This document shows, one piece after another, positions 23,258 to 34,480 of a stretch of DNA of 64,000 nucleotides (position 1 is its first letter; each line of letters begins with the position of its first letter). The translations under genes and the position numbers were made by a program. Origin of the DNA: Terfezia claveryi (lineage: Eukaryota; Ascomycota; Pezizomycetes; Pezizales; Pezizaceae). The notes beneath the pieces were generated by a model. It saw only the letters and a program-made list of their open reading frames with translations. It was not told the DNA's origin and made no database searches. Where the stretch lies: the NCBI GenBank assembly GCA_015179025.1, contig WHUX01000112.1, forward strand, positions 113,991-177,990, given 5' to 3'.

Positions 23258-24130
23258 CTATCCAAGCATACTCCTCTTCCTCCCCCTCAACCTCACCTCT
23301 GCCAGCCTCCGCAACACCTGCCCTCCCTTCGTTCCCATCCCCTTCTCATACCCCACCAAGACCTCCTTAAACATCTCCTCTGCCCTGGGATGCGTACTAA
23401 TAAACGCCCTCTCAAGCACATATAAATCCACAGCCATATCCTCGTCACTAGCACTAACCGCGCCCAACCCAAAATCGATCAGAACCACCTCTCCATCTCC
23501 GGGTACGCCGGGCGGCGGGGGTCGGATCATGATATTTGAGGTTGTGAGATCTCCGTGGATGACGTCTACGGCGTGCATTGCGGCAATGGCAGAGCCGATG
23601 CGGGTCATGAGGTATAGCAGGTGGTCTTGTTGGGTGGGTGCGCAAGTTGGAGGGGATGTGGATGTGAGGGTGTGTGTGTTTAACGCCTCATCCAATATCT
23701 CCCTTAGTGTCTGTCCAGTGATCCACTCCATGTATATCTCCCCCCGGCCTTCATCGACGAAATATACAGCTGGGACTGTCACTCCCCCAACCCCCCCGAC
23801 CCCAACCGAGGTTATTCGGGATCTATCTAGCTCGCGGCGCATACGCACCAGGAGACGCGCTTCGGAGAGACAGCGATGTTTTGTGAGGCGCGCATCGAGG
23901 ATGGGGTGGCGGTAGGCTTTGGAAGGGCGGTGTTTTAGGAGTGCGGGGTGGGAGGGAGTGAGGAACGTGGTGCGGTAGAGGTGGGCTTCGGCGCCTTGTT
24001 TGATTAGGGTTTTAATGGGGGGCATAGGGTCGGACATATGGCGATTGGTGACGGTTGCGTTGCGCGGTGGAGGGAGGTGTGTGGGGGGGGCGGGGGGAAT
24101 TGTTGGGGGTTCGGGGTTGGTTGTTTGCAA
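23258..24130 (-). CDS. BUD32: KEOPS/EKC complex atypical kinase-ATPase Bud32 (PRPK)
   Basis: An intronless frame of 290 codons. It has the compact Bud32 kinase layout: the glycine loop replaced by IKQGAEAHLY (about residue 43), the lysine in LLKHRPSKAYRHPILD (about 65-80), EARLLVRM, IYMEWITGQTLRE, then HGDLTTSNIM (catalytic loop, about 200) and LIDFGLGAVS (metal-binding Asp, about 225). It ends in an Arg/Lys-rich tail (RLRGRKRSMLG) as Bud32 orthologues do. Bud32 works with Kae1, Cgi121, Pcc1 and Gon7 to make t6A37 in ANN-decoding tRNAs. Two extra features are a Pro-rich N-terminus and inserts of about 10-20 residues rich in Gly/Val and in Thr/Pro. Translation could instead start at the Met at 24037; conservation begins after that point. 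Confidence 0.92.
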   Translation of the reverse strand: MQTTNPEPPTIPPAPPTHLPPPRNATVTNRHMSDPMPPIKTLIKQGAEAHLYRTTFLTPSHPALLKHRPSKAYRHPILDARLTKHRCLSEARLLVRMRRELDRSRITSVGVGGVGGVTVPAVYFVDEGRGEIYMEWITGQTLREILDEALNTHTLTSTSPPTCAPTQQDHLLYLMTRIGSAIAAMHAVDVIHGDLTTSNIMIRPPPPGVPGDGEVVLIDFGLGAVSASDEDMAVDLYVLERAFISTHPRAEEMFKEVLVGYEKGMGTKGGQVLRRLAEVRLRGRKRSMLG

Positions 24131-24761
24131 TAGCTATTGGAAATAATGTACCCCGCTTTGGATTTTTAATTCTTCTTCACTACTATGTACTATGGTGTAC
24201 CGTAGTCTATGTAGTAGATTTTAGATTTCCCCGAAAAGACTTTTTTTCTTTTTTTTTTTAAAAAAAGTTTTTCTGGCCAGACATGTAAATCATCGAGGTA
24301 AACCTTTATATTCATGGCAAAGGAGTACATACTGTACTATACCTACTGTAGTCTGGCTGCACTACCTCTACCTACCCCTCGCAGAGGTCTTTCTCGATGT
24401 AATATACATTGTATTACGCGTGGCAGGACCTTGTTACTTTAGCCCTACATACCGAACTACTTCCTAATGGTTGCGAGTTTTATGAGGACCTCGCTAGGCT
24501 CTTTTTATGAATTTCAAGACAATAAAACTGTACTTAGGATACATACAATCACCAAATGTCATGCATGATCCATACATATCCTCATACGTATAAGCAACAC
24601 TCTGAGCTTTAAATTGTTCTTTATTTTCATACATCTAAAGTCAAGTTACGATGGTTTTTGCTTGAAAGGAGAGGTATCTTCTCTATGTTGCAGTAGCTCG
24701 ACTAAACGTCGCACACATTAGTAAATACATTTCGAATTTTATCTTTCCTCTCAGGGGTATA
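24131..24761. other. Spacer between BUD32 and the MBA1-like gene
   Basis: A/T-rich, with no supported gene. The part next to 24130 is the presumed BUD32 promoter and the part next to 24761 the MBA1-like 3' UTR. Confidence 0.45.
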
Positions 24762-25876
24762 CTAACGAGTGGTCTCCTCCGTCGTCCCCCAAATCATCCA
24801 ATTCCCATCCCCACTCTTCGTCTTCCTCTTCTGCAGAACCAAATACTCCACCACCGGCATTGTCTCCCCCGACATGGGTAACAGCTTCCCCTTAGAATCA
24901 TACCTGTAGACAATCTGCAGTGATTTAATCTTTACTACTGTCTGGCGGAATCCCATGCCGAGATAGCTGATGTAGATGGCGTTGCTGCTGACGAGTTTGG
25001 GGGCGCTGACGAGCCCTTTCATATGCCAGATCATTTTTTTCTGGCCGCGGGCTATGATCTTTGATTTTAAGGAATCGTAGAGGCCGTCGCAGCAAATTTG
25101 GCGAATGAGAGGTGTGTTGCCTCTGCCATTTGGAGGTTAATATGGCTTGGGGCGTTAACGGCTGGGATTTGGGGGAATAAGGGAGAAGAATATGGGAAAG
25201 ACATACTCGGCGAAAGCGGTGTACATTTGTTCATAGAGACGAGGCGCGATTTTCTTGGGCAGGGAGTATTCTATGGGGATTTTGCCGTAGTAGCGGAACA
25301 CAGCAAGGCTGGAATTCGTATATCATCAGTAGGAAGTCCGTAGTAAGTAATACTTGGGAATATACATACTTTACCAAATTCTTAATCTTGTATATCACTC
25401 TCTTCTTGAAAAGCTGGAAGCGGACTTTGGGCTCTTTGAATAACGAAGGTCTGTTTTTCCTGCTGAGCGGGACGAAGGTATCTGCATCTCACACTCCGCA
25501 AGAACTCATCAGCCATGATGTGCTTCCTTTCAAGGTTGCCCTATTGCCTCATGACAATCCACCCCAGATATTCTGGTGTGATCGTTCACCTCACTAAGCT
25601 CTAGATCCTGGGGATCCACGCACCAGGTAATAGCCCAATATCCCTTAAAGTCGCGTCCGACTCATCCCCCGCCTGCAGCCTCATACTCGGCTGCGCCCTA
25701 CTCCTCGGGAGATCCATACCCTGATTCGCCGCCCATCGCCGCTGCTGGTGAGGTAGAGCTATTCGCTTCTGCTCCGGAGCAAGTACTATGGGTACTGGTC
25801 GCGGTGCATTTATCAAGGGAAGCTGCTTATAAGCGAATTGGGGTCGCTTTAGAGGCTGGAAGAGAAGGGATGCCAT
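24762..25876 (-). CDS. MBA1/mL45-like mitochondrial protein (Tim44-like fold)
   Basis: Four exons on the minus strand (25876-25624, 25481-25370, 25308-25207, 25122-24762) close in phase to 275 residues. The N-terminus (MASLLFQPLKRPQFAYKQLP, then many Arg and Gln, with almost no acidic residues for 60 positions) looks like a mitochondrial targeting peptide. The body shows KIAPRLYEQMYTAFAEG, IRQICCDGLYDSLKSKI and a C-terminal beta-rich segment (VKIKSLQIVYRYD, WMIWGTTEETT). These fit the Tim44-like NTF2-related fold shared by fungal Mba1 and ribosomal protein mL45. Members sit at the exit of the mitochondrial ribosome and help insert newly made proteins into the inner membrane. I cannot distinguish Mba1 from mL45 by eye. 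The gene is divergent from the PA28-like gene across 389 bp. Confidence 0.7.
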
Positions 25877-26265
25877 TTGTACGACGAATTTTGCGATTGT
25901 CGGCGGGGAGCGATGATGTCGGCGGTTAAGCGCCAAGAAATATATGGCAGGGTGTTGGAGCTTAGCCAAATTTGGCCAATGACTAGTAACATCAGGGTAA
26001 CTCAATGGGGCCATCATGAACAACTGTACATAACTAATTTCCCCTTGATCTTCCCCATCTCATTCCTCACCTCAGACCCTCGGATAACAGGCCGAATAAT
26101 CACTTCTTTTTACCAGTCATTACGACACTTTCTCACAGACATATCGATTCTCGAAGTCAATTTCTTACCAAGTTTAGAGAGACTACAGCTGGTAGGTTTT
26201 AGCTTCTATTCTGCTCCGTTTGCAGCTTGAGGTTGCTGACAACCCTCAAATAAAAGTCCACCGTG
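25877..26265. promoter_or_regulatory. Shared divergent promoter region (MBA1-like / PA28-like)
   Basis: The 389 bp between two divergent start codons must hold both promoters. No TATA box or obvious operator is visible. An open frame crosses it on the plus strand (25877-26230) but matches nothing and overlaps the MBA1-like 5' UTR. Confidence 0.45.
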
Positions 26266-27045
26266 ATGCAAACGAAAAGAAAGCACGAAAACCTAACCGA
26301 GGAGATGTCACTGCTTCCCAACGGCCGGCTCAATCCCCTGCCTTCTCTGAAACTGAAGCTAGACCAAACAGCTCGCTCCTTTCGTGACGATATCATCCCG
26401 TCCCGAATTGAGTACCTACAATCCGTTGTATCTACTTTTTTCAACCAGCCGTTTTGGGAGTCGGCTGATGCTTCTCATGTTCCTGAAGCTACGTCTGAAG
26501 GTCCAATGTATAAGAAGTCAAAGATAGACATAAACGCTCTCCATGAGCAGTCTGAAAGGCCACTGGTTACTGTGCCAGAATCAGCAAACTTAACATGCAC
26601 AGAGCTGAACAAACAGCTTGAGGAGAAGCTGGAAATCTTGAAAACAGAGAGCAAGTATCTAGCTTCGATGTGCTCGTCTCTGCAACTGCGTGAAGCCTTG
26701 AATACTAGCCGATCTAGAGGTACACATTCCCTAACCCTAATTTCTTGAAAGGTCATGACTGACAGATACTGAACAGATGATTCCCTACTAGAAATCTTTA
26801 CAGCTACACAACAGCAGGCCCTGAAGCTAAGGTGTTGTCTTGCAAAGGTTTATGAAGAGCGTGCAACTTTGCTGAGTGGACGAGCAATGGGGAATGGGAA
26901 CACTGAGCAAGCTATCCAGGCCGGTTTCGAGAAAGCATTGGATGAATACGATAAGAGGGTAGAGGAGCTGACAGGATGTCAAGCAGTTACTCTAATTGCA
27001 AGTTATGTGAGCATCTTAGATGCCTTGGGGGATTTCAAAGTGTAG
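26266..27045 (+). CDS. PA28/REG-family proteasome activator subunit (probable PA28-gamma-like)
   Basis: Two exons (26266-26719, 26777-27045; intron 57 nt) give 240 residues, the normal PA28 length. The order of features follows PA28-gamma: an N-terminal helix with FRDDIIPSRIEYLQSVVSTFF, a short linker with GPMYKKSKID (mammalian homologue has a similar GPxYKK motif), then VTVPESANLT and long amphipathic helices ending in DEYDKRVEELTG...SYVSILDALGDF. PA28 forms a heptameric ring that opens the 20S proteasome gate without ATP, and gamma forms are nuclear. It is absent from budding and fission yeast, but annotated relatives exist in filamentous fungi (my recollection). The overall identity is low, so this is a fold-and-motif call. 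It lies 5 kb from SEM1. Confidence 0.65.
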
Positions 27046-28431
27046 TATTTAGGCTATCGTTAAGGAATTTGAGCATTTTCTGAGAATAGCCTTTGGTATT
27101 TGTCGTCTGGGAGGATCGCTTTGCATGATTGATCTGGAAATAGGTTTTGTACTTTGACAGACTCGTGGAAATGATGTCGGCGGGGGAGTATATACAATGA
27201 ATTCTACCCAGTAATGTGTTTTTTGCGTTGTTACACATTGGGCCATTTTTGATATATTCAATCTAGTGGAGTTGTAGGGGCATTGTCCGTACACTCCATC
27301 CGCAGTTACTTATTAGTGCCTGGCCAGCCAATGGAGCCTTAAAGTTGTGATACTGTTCTGCCAGTGTATGGTGTATATACAGCATGTTTGGCACTGAGAA
27401 ACCCGCCCAAAGTCCACGAGAGATGAAGGCCTGTGGAGAACTAATGAAGCTACTACTGTACCTAGATTCCCGTGAATCTAGTTGCATTGTTAGCCACACA
27501 CGACTACAGTCGACAGAGATTGCACAAAATTATCCTGCTCTTTTCTTGTTTCCTTTTTTAATAATTAAAGGAAAAAAAAAACCTCCAGTACAGTACTCAT
27601 ATGCACCGCACCATCCACTTCGGGGCAGTATGGAGAGCCACCCGGAATCGGAGTGGATTGAAGATTGAGGCAGGTTAATCTGCCGCCCGCGCGCTCTATT
27701 TACATTATATGGTAGGAGAAAATGTGATCGTTATGAGCAGGATGGAACAGGTAAGTCCCTCTTCGTGCTCCTTGCTGCCCCTTCTGCCTTCACTGAACAT
27801 GCTAGCGGCCGTTTGGTTATCTCTGCCAGTGACGCCCGTGTAGGCGATTCTCCACCCTTCGCCGATATTCGAGGATCTTGCTTGTGCCTCGAGCCTTCGT
27901 CCTCTGGATCAAACAAGGTCATGTCTTGTAGGGGTGCCTGGCGATGATCGGTAACGCCTCCGAAGGAGAACTCATCTGTGTTGACGGCGATTAGGCCTAG
28001 GGCGGTTGAGATTGGACCTAGGTCAATTCGGCGGGGTTCTGATAGTGTATGTCCGCTGCACCAGTGATCTTACACAGCTCTATGTATTATCCTGCTCCGT
28101 ACAAGGGCGGGGCTATCTATCACTAACAGATATCGTCACAATCCCATTCCCATATTCCATCTACAACTTACCCTATCAAGTCAAGTAGTTAATGAGGGTG
28201 AGCCCTCGTACACAAGTCCCAACCGTCCCCCACCTTTTCTCTTCCTCTTCTCCTCTTCTTCTCCTTCTCTCATCACCTTGCATCCTCTGGTTCTGAGCAA
28301 AGACTTACCTTTGCACTGTGCCTGCTCATCTAAATACAATCTTCATCGAATTTCAGTCTATCTTAGAAGACTTCATCTTCTCCATCTTTCTATATAATCA
28401 GCTTTTAGGTCATCTTTTGTAAATTCATTCA
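27046..28431. other. Spacer upstream of the RIM4-like gene
   Basis: No gene is recognised. Short frames near 27384-27668 and 27765-27947 lack motifs. The final 200 bases are CT-rich (about 28230-28430), typical of a fungal 5' UTR and promoter. Confidence 0.45.
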
Positions 28432-30808
28432 ATGGCTTCTTCAACTTCTACTAACCAGGCCCCGAAGACACCCCAGAAGCAAAAGCTTTATGGTGATACA
28501 AACCCTGAGAACATCTCTCCCTGTCCTTCTGCCAGTACATCAGGGCCGTCGTTCTATGACTCGACTCCTTCTACTCCCCCTTCTGACTCTGTTAATCGCA
28601 ACGGTATGTGCTTTCTTCTTTCTCTCTTTTCACCCTCAACTTATGTACCTTCCCAGCAATATGTTGGGTTTGTATTCTGGTCCAGTCCTATAACAATGAT
28701 TGAGATTGTTGCGTAATGGATTCTCGGAACTAATTCACGGTCAGATACCACACTTGCAGAGCGTCGTGGTAAAGCTATCGGACCGCTTGTAGACTCTATG
28801 CTTCTTGACCACCCGATATATGGCTACACTCGCAGTGCGCAGGTCAACTTCATCAATGGTCGTGCTCCAAGGACAATCATTACGGAAAATGACGACGATG
28901 TTGCGTCCCAACACGATAACGATGCCAAAACTCCTAAGCCACAGCAGAACAATGATATGAGCTCAGCTGAGTCTACTCCTTCTGAGGTATTCGAAGTCAC
29001 TACTCCCTCCTCAGAGGACTTGGGCCGTCGTGGTCTCCCGTCTGCCTGTGTTTTTGTCGCAAAGTAAGTCTTTCAGCTATTGTATTCGAGAATTGCACAC
29101 AGAAGTCTGACCACTGTGGTATAAATAGCCTTGCAGCTACTCGTACGGACGAGGAGCTCCAGAAGAGCCTGCAAGCCCATTTCGGGAAGATTGGACGTCT
29201 GCATGTCAAGATCCGCAGAGATGAGAAGGGTAACCCATACAGCTTCTGTCAGTTTGAAGTAAGCTACTCAACTCAGCTTCTGTTCTGCCTTCCACTTGAA
29301 CTTTCACTGACTTTAACCCCTAGAGCGATGAGGACGCTAGACGGGCAATTCGTGAAGGGCGTGGGCAAGTCGTTGATGGGAGTGGCCGTCGCATTCGCTG
29401 TGAGCCTGCTAAAGTCAATAGAACATTGCTTTTGGCAAAGTTGGATAATGGTATTTTTGATGAAAAGGAAGGTCGGAAGGCTTTGTTTGGGTTCGGTCAA
29501 CTCGAATCCCTTGACTTCATCAGTGGCAAGTATGCAGCTGCCAGAGGAATAAGGAATGGATGTCTCGTGAGATTCATGTACAGGCAAGATGCAGTTGACT
29601 GTCACCAGGTATGAACTCCTTCGGACTGCTATTCCCTGGGATCGGTTTTACTGATGGAAGTGACAGTACTTTCGTTCTCACAATCTCTGGTCCGTTGAAT
29701 GGGCAAACAATGCATCCACTGGAAGCCAACCTCCAGCGGATAGCTATAATGCTTCTATTGATCCGTTTTCCGTCTTTGTCGGACAACTCAACGCGGACAA
29801 AATCACCAAAGAAGCTCTCCTTGAGAGGTTTAGTAAATATGGCAACATCGTGGATTGCAATCTTGTGATCAAACCTGGGAAGTTTGGTGAGTCCTCAGCT
29901 CGATTATAGTCCTTTTAAGCATTAATTACAAAGCTAATACATCCGAATTAGGCCTCGGCAAAAACGCCTTTGCATTCGTCAAGTATGATGACCAATTTTC
30001 TGCCATTCATGCAATTGACTCAGAGGTAGATATCAGCTCCACCTGCTGCATTAGACCCGATGCTGACATAATCAACCCCAAGAACAATTGCCCCTTCCTA
30101 GGAAAGGTCATTCACGTTCAGAGACGGGAATTCCATGATAAACTCCCTCGTATGAGTGTCTACGGGGATCAATACAGGCAATTCCATATTCCTATGACCG
30201 ACGGCCGTAACATGAACGGCAATACACCTGGACATCCACATGCCCTTTCATTCTCGGTAGCTGATGTAGCTGATCTTGCTGCCCGCCTCACCTTGAACTA
30301 TGCAAGTCAGGGAAATTTCAATGCGAGACAGACTGGGCTTAATACAAGGGCCTTTAACGTAAGTCAAAACTAAGCTTGTTTCTTCAAGTTAACACAGCTG
30401 ACAGAACAGTTTCCTTCGGACTCTGTTTTGCAGATGCAGCAAAACTCAGCGGCTCCCCTTATGTTCCCATTTTATCCTCAGTTCCTCTATGGAGGCCATA
30501 CTGCAGTTCCAACTTCGCCACGAAACGCGAAGATTGCAAACGGAGCCCAAGAGCATCCGCCCTTCATAACTGGCTATTATCCACATGTTGAGGGACACGC
30601 TGGTCAACCCGTACCGAATCCTGAATTACTCCACCCTCATTTTGGTACCCCCTTTGATGGCCACTACAACTCCTATATGCCGCAAACTCATTATGGGGGG
30701 CAGTCTCCTCAGAGCCAAGAGCGATTCAATACAGCGGGTTATGGCTCCGAACGGTATGAGAGCTCGCATGATTCCTCTGTGGCCAGTCAAGGTGGAATTC
30801 AGGCTTAA
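28432..30808 (+). CDS. RIM4-like multi-RRM RNA-binding protein
   Basis: Eight exons close in phase: 28432-28603, 28745-29063, 29129-29258, 29324-29608, 29667-29886, 29952-30025, 30083-30358 and 30434-30808. They encode 616 residues. After a Ser/Pro/Thr-rich N-terminus, RRM1 runs from SACVFVAKNLAA (RNP2) to NPYSFCQFE (RNP1) and ends RCEPAKVNRTLLLAK. A degenerate second RRM (FGQLESLDFIS, GCLVRFMYRQDAV) follows, then a canonical RRM3 with FSVFVGQLN (RNP2) and GKNAFAFVKYD (RNP1). The C-terminus is Gln/Asn/Tyr/Pro-rich and low-complexity. This order resembles Rim4, the yeast translational repressor of meiotic mRNAs, whose disordered tail forms amyloid-like assemblies. A meiotic role here is inference; other fungal members have vegetative roles. 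Introns lie inside RRM1 and RRM3. Confidence 0.8.
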
Positions 30809-32030
30809 GTTACAACTTACTTTCATTCTCCCATGAATGCAATAGATCTGCTCATTTGTGGTTTGAGAAGTTGGTTTTCAGTGCAGAAGTCATGCTAATT
30901 GTCTCTTGTCTAGTTTCATTTTCTGAGGGAAATTATTGATTGTTTTCAAATTGTCAGCTTAGGTACTTAGTAGTCGCCTCAGCTTGTGAACCTTCAATGG
31001 TTTTCTGCAGAATTTAAAGCTGAGCCGACCTTCATGCTATATCCTTTCTTGATACTCTTCTCTTCTCTTTTTCGCTTCTCTGGGGAAATATACTTGTACT
31101 GTTTGCCTGATTTAGGGGATATGTATTTCACCATAATGTAGATACATTTTACTAAATAGTGACGGACCAGTACTTGGATAGGATATGGAATTTACTCAAT
31201 TGTTTTTCCCTTCTGGCCCACCAATGCTCTCTGAGCCCGAGCAGGTTTTGTGTGATCAGCGCACGGATGGTGGTCCGCCACGAACATAACCACCTGAGAT
31301 CCTTAGCACCTGCTCTTTCAAAGCATCCACCGTAATTCTATCACGATCGCAGGTCTAGGAAGGACAGCGGATCTCGAATACCATCACCTACTCCTCCTAT
31401 AAGCTAACGGACCCTCAGACTCAATATACCACATACGGTCAGGATTTACACAAAAACGCTCAGACACATACCCCGACATATTCTGCAGTGGCGGACAGAC
31501 GGCTCAGCAACTTGCTTGACATGTCACCCTTCAACTCCAATATTAAACTAAATTTGGGCCGAAGCATGTCATTTCTGATTGCCTGAGCCTCGGAGAGAGT
31601 TGAAACTATGTCTTGAATGGCCAAGAATGAGAAGCAATACTTTGGACGTGGCTAAAGCAGTTCTCAATGCAGGCCTAGCAATCACTTGGGGGCAATATAT
31701 TTAGTGCAGATATAGATTTTCTGATGTAGGGGAGGAAGTTGAGGATACTGCGGAGGTGGGTTGAGAGTGTCGTGGGTTATGTTGAGGGGCAGATGATTGG
31801 GGGTGCTGAGCAGAACCTCCAAAGGGGGAGATTGTTGAAGGTGCCGGGTTGTGATGCCACTACCACAGGTGCGGCTTGCGTTCTTGTCCGAGTACTGAGT
31901 TTAGGAGCCAGGCATCTGATGTTTTGTATCGAAGTCAGGCTGTGGAGAATATTCGCCATGATTCTTGTGAAAATGCAGACCTACAAATGCTAGAGGGATT
32001 TTAAAAATAATGTTGAAGTTGATGCCTTCT
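30809..32030. other. Spacer after the RIM4-like gene
   Basis: The first few hundred bases are presumably 3' UTR. No gene is supported; an open frame at 31739-31993 has no family resemblance. Confidence 0.4.
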
Positions 32031-32045
32031 TAGTCTGGTTGGCAC
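32031..32045 (+). mobile_element. Solo TIR motif TAGTCTGGTTGGCAC
   Basis: An exact copy of the 15-bp end found at 5236 and 40049, without a recognisable inverted partner nearby. It is probably a remnant of a mariner-like MITE. Confidence 0.5.
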
Positions 32046-32744
32046 AACGACCTCTGACTAAGGCCTCTATGGAGTTGTAGTAAGCTTTGCTTTTATACCA
32101 GGACAAAAGAAAGCTGGCCACATCTTGCAATTGAATAATTTAGAATATTACAACCGATACAGCTCCGACAAGCCATTGGGATCTTAATGTGTTTGAGTAC
32201 TGAGGGAGAAAGGCGATAATGCGCGCAAATCAAGACAATGTGTAGCCAACGAATTCCAGGCTATTTGGCTTGGAGGCTATACTTATAGTTAGTGGTTTGA
32301 CGTTAAGTGTTCACGTTAGTTTACCGCAGTGGAAGATCATTGGAAGATTGGATTATTGATACGATTGATAATATCTATAGTATCTAATTTATTCGATAAG
32401 ATAATATTGGATGGGGTTTGGTTTTTCTTTGATCGGAGTTCGCTAGCTCGTAGGTACGGAGGCCCGATGGTATTTGCCACAGCCAGATTATAAGAGAGCA
32501 AGTCCCATACCTGGACATCTACGACCATAGACTGAAGAGAACGAGGCCGCAATGGGTATTCAGAATTTTTGACTTCTTCTTTCGGTATCATTGGATGGTT
32601 GCCTTTTTGAGATATTTTGGCCCATAGTCCATTTTTGGCCCATACCTTTTCCGGTATCTCCCAGTCTACCCTTTTTGTGATTAAGCTACTCCTCTCCCTA
32701 CCGCACGATATATCGCAGGCTGAATCTCAAACATTCGCAACCTT

Positions 32745-32815
32745 GATATATGTCAGGAGTTCATACATTCACAACCTTGATCTATGTCAGGGGTTTATGC
32801 ATTCGCAACCTTGTG
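32745..32815 (+). repeat. Short tandem repeat related to the 47.8-kb minisatellite
   Basis: Two or three imperfect units of about 36 bp read ATGTCAGG-GTTCATACATTC-CAACCTTG. The TGCATTCGCAACCT core resembles the unit of the minisatellite at 47818-48052. Confidence 0.5.
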
Positions 32816-33159
32816 TACATCAGTTATGTTCTGGGGAGCAGTTGGATATGAATATCATTCGCCTTCAGAGGTGAGCCTTAGGGAAAAGAACATGATTAAA
32901 AAAAATAAGGAAGAAGTTAAAGAAAAAATAAAAGAAAAAAAAATGGGACAAAAAGTGGTCAGGAGTCCATATTATTTCCTTGCAACCAAACATCACTTAA
33001 AGCAACCTCAACATCCAATTCTTCTTTGATAAGCTTCTGCATGAAGACCAATCCAACTATCCTCCAGTAAATGCCTGTGCATGTTCATCAGCTGACTGAC
33101 TAAATATAAATCTGCCGTCTTTGGAAGAAGCTTGCTGCTGCCGATACCACGCCCATGCA

Positions 33160-33300
33160 GGGTAGCTCAATTGAGACATATTATCCAGGATGTGCTCCAA
33201 GGCTTGAAATGGCTACACAATCATGATTATGTTCATCATGACATTCGCTGGGATAATATTATTATTGACAGAAATGGACGTGGAGGCAATAATGATTCAA
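33160..33300 (+). pseudogene. Fragment of a protein kinase catalytic loop (CRN-associated kinase type)
   Basis: One frame reads QLRHIIQDVLQGLKWLHNH and then DYVHHDIRWDNIIIDRNG. This is the alpha-E helix and catalytic loop of a eukaryotic-like kinase, with HHDIRW in place of HRDIKP. The HxDIRWxN form is typical, to my knowledge, of fungal kinases that occur in CRN-type effectors and related expansions. The DFG segment that should follow is absent: the frame passes into GGNNDSNIRRNRTRLIVVRN and stops. No N-lobe is seen upstream. The flanking DNA is shared with other repeats in the window, so the fragment sits in, or was carried by, a dispersed element. Confidence 0.6.
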
Positions 33301-33380
33301 ACATCCGTAGGAATCGCACAAGGTTGATTGTAGTGCGGAATATGGATAAGCTGCGAAGCTGGCATCATGCTTTGGTAATG

Positions 33381-33560
33381 TCCGAGTAATCCTAGTAGAT
33401 ACATAGAAATGTGGCATTATTCTGTGCGACAGATTGGCGTCGAAACCAACAATTAATAGTGGAAATACAACATTATTCTTGGAGCATGTGAAGGACGCTA
33501 GATATTTCCAACATGAAGTAACTACACTGATAGGCTTAGTGCCATTTGAGATCATCCGAG
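33381..33560 (+). repeat. Dispersed repeat A, copy 1
   Basis: It starts GTCCGAGTAATCCTAGTAGA and includes TTGGCGTCGAAACCAACAA and GAAGGACGCTAG. A second copy lies at 46022-46200 in the same orientation, with small insertions and deletions. Confidence 0.75.
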
Positions 33561-33660
33561 TTGAATATGGTAGTGACTACGCTAGCAGGTCTATAACTAC
33601 AGTAGGAGAATCCCTGGCGCCCTGGTATTGTAGATTATTTTTTTTTGACTTTTTCTGACA

Positions 33661-33840
33661 GTGTGCGTGCAAGAGAACGCCAAGGACTGGCATAGAGCAA
33701 CATTACCCTCAAATCGAGGATATTTCAAAATAATGTTTACCTTGTCATGCCTCTTAATTGTACCAACTCTCCTGAGCACAAAGTTTTGGTCTACATGATC
33801 ACGATTCTCAATTTAAACTCCCTACTGCTTCGGTGTTAAT
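33661..33840 (+). repeat. Dispersed repeat B, copy 1
   Basis: It includes AACGCCAAGGACTGGCAT and CTCCTGAGCACAAAGTTTTG. A second copy lies at about 41610-41790 in the same orientation. The role is unknown. Confidence 0.75.
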
Positions 33841-34280
33841 CCCCCCTATTCATTGCGAATTTTGTACATATCAAGTAAGTCCCACCTGCTTTCGGTTCTT
33901 GTACTAACCAGCGAATGCCTACAATTTGAGCCTTGTACTAACTAGTAGCTTCTGGCCGGTACTGCCTTCGCCAGGATTAGTGATAGTCTAGTTGTATATA
34001 ATTGTATAGGTCTAGTTAGGTATAAGGTTATTGATTCAAGTGCATTATGTTCCAAATCCAGTATTTAAGTAAATTGCACGCGAGGAGCATAGCGGATATG
34101 GCACCTGAGGGCAGCCCAGAACATGCAGGGAACACAGGGGTCATTTCTACTTGCCCGCCAATAATGATAAGTCCTTAATCTGCTTTATCCTCGGGCATGA
34201 TATCTACGACCATAGACTGAAGAAAACGAGGCATCCCGTCCGCTCTGCCATATCTAAGCTTCAGATTGCCAGGTTAGTAC

Positions 34281-34480
34281 TGAAGGGAAAGAATAGAAGA
34301 ACACACGCAGAGTAAAGCTCAACTCACTCCGTGTGAGGAATCTGTATAAGTGTGTCTATCTATGAACCCCGCTCTCTCTCTCTATATATGATATATGTTT
34401 GACAAGACGAGACGAGACCATTATATAGAACAAGCCCGACATATTCCCTTTTCGAGCAATTTACAATTCTAAGTGCGTTA
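34281..34480 (-). repeat. 3' LTR of the Gypsy-derived element
   Basis: 200 bp, differing from the partner at 37037-37230 by a few substitutions and small indels in an A/C/G microsatellite (GACAAGACGAGACGAGACC versus GACGAGAACC). Confidence 0.85.

Noticed and set aside
23529..23915. Plus-strand frame of 128 codons in BUD32
   Set aside because: It is a shadow of the BUD32 kinase domain.
25877..26230. Possible upstream exon of the PA28-like gene
   Set aside because: A stop lies between it and 26266 in the relevant frame, and no convincing GT-AG pair joins them.
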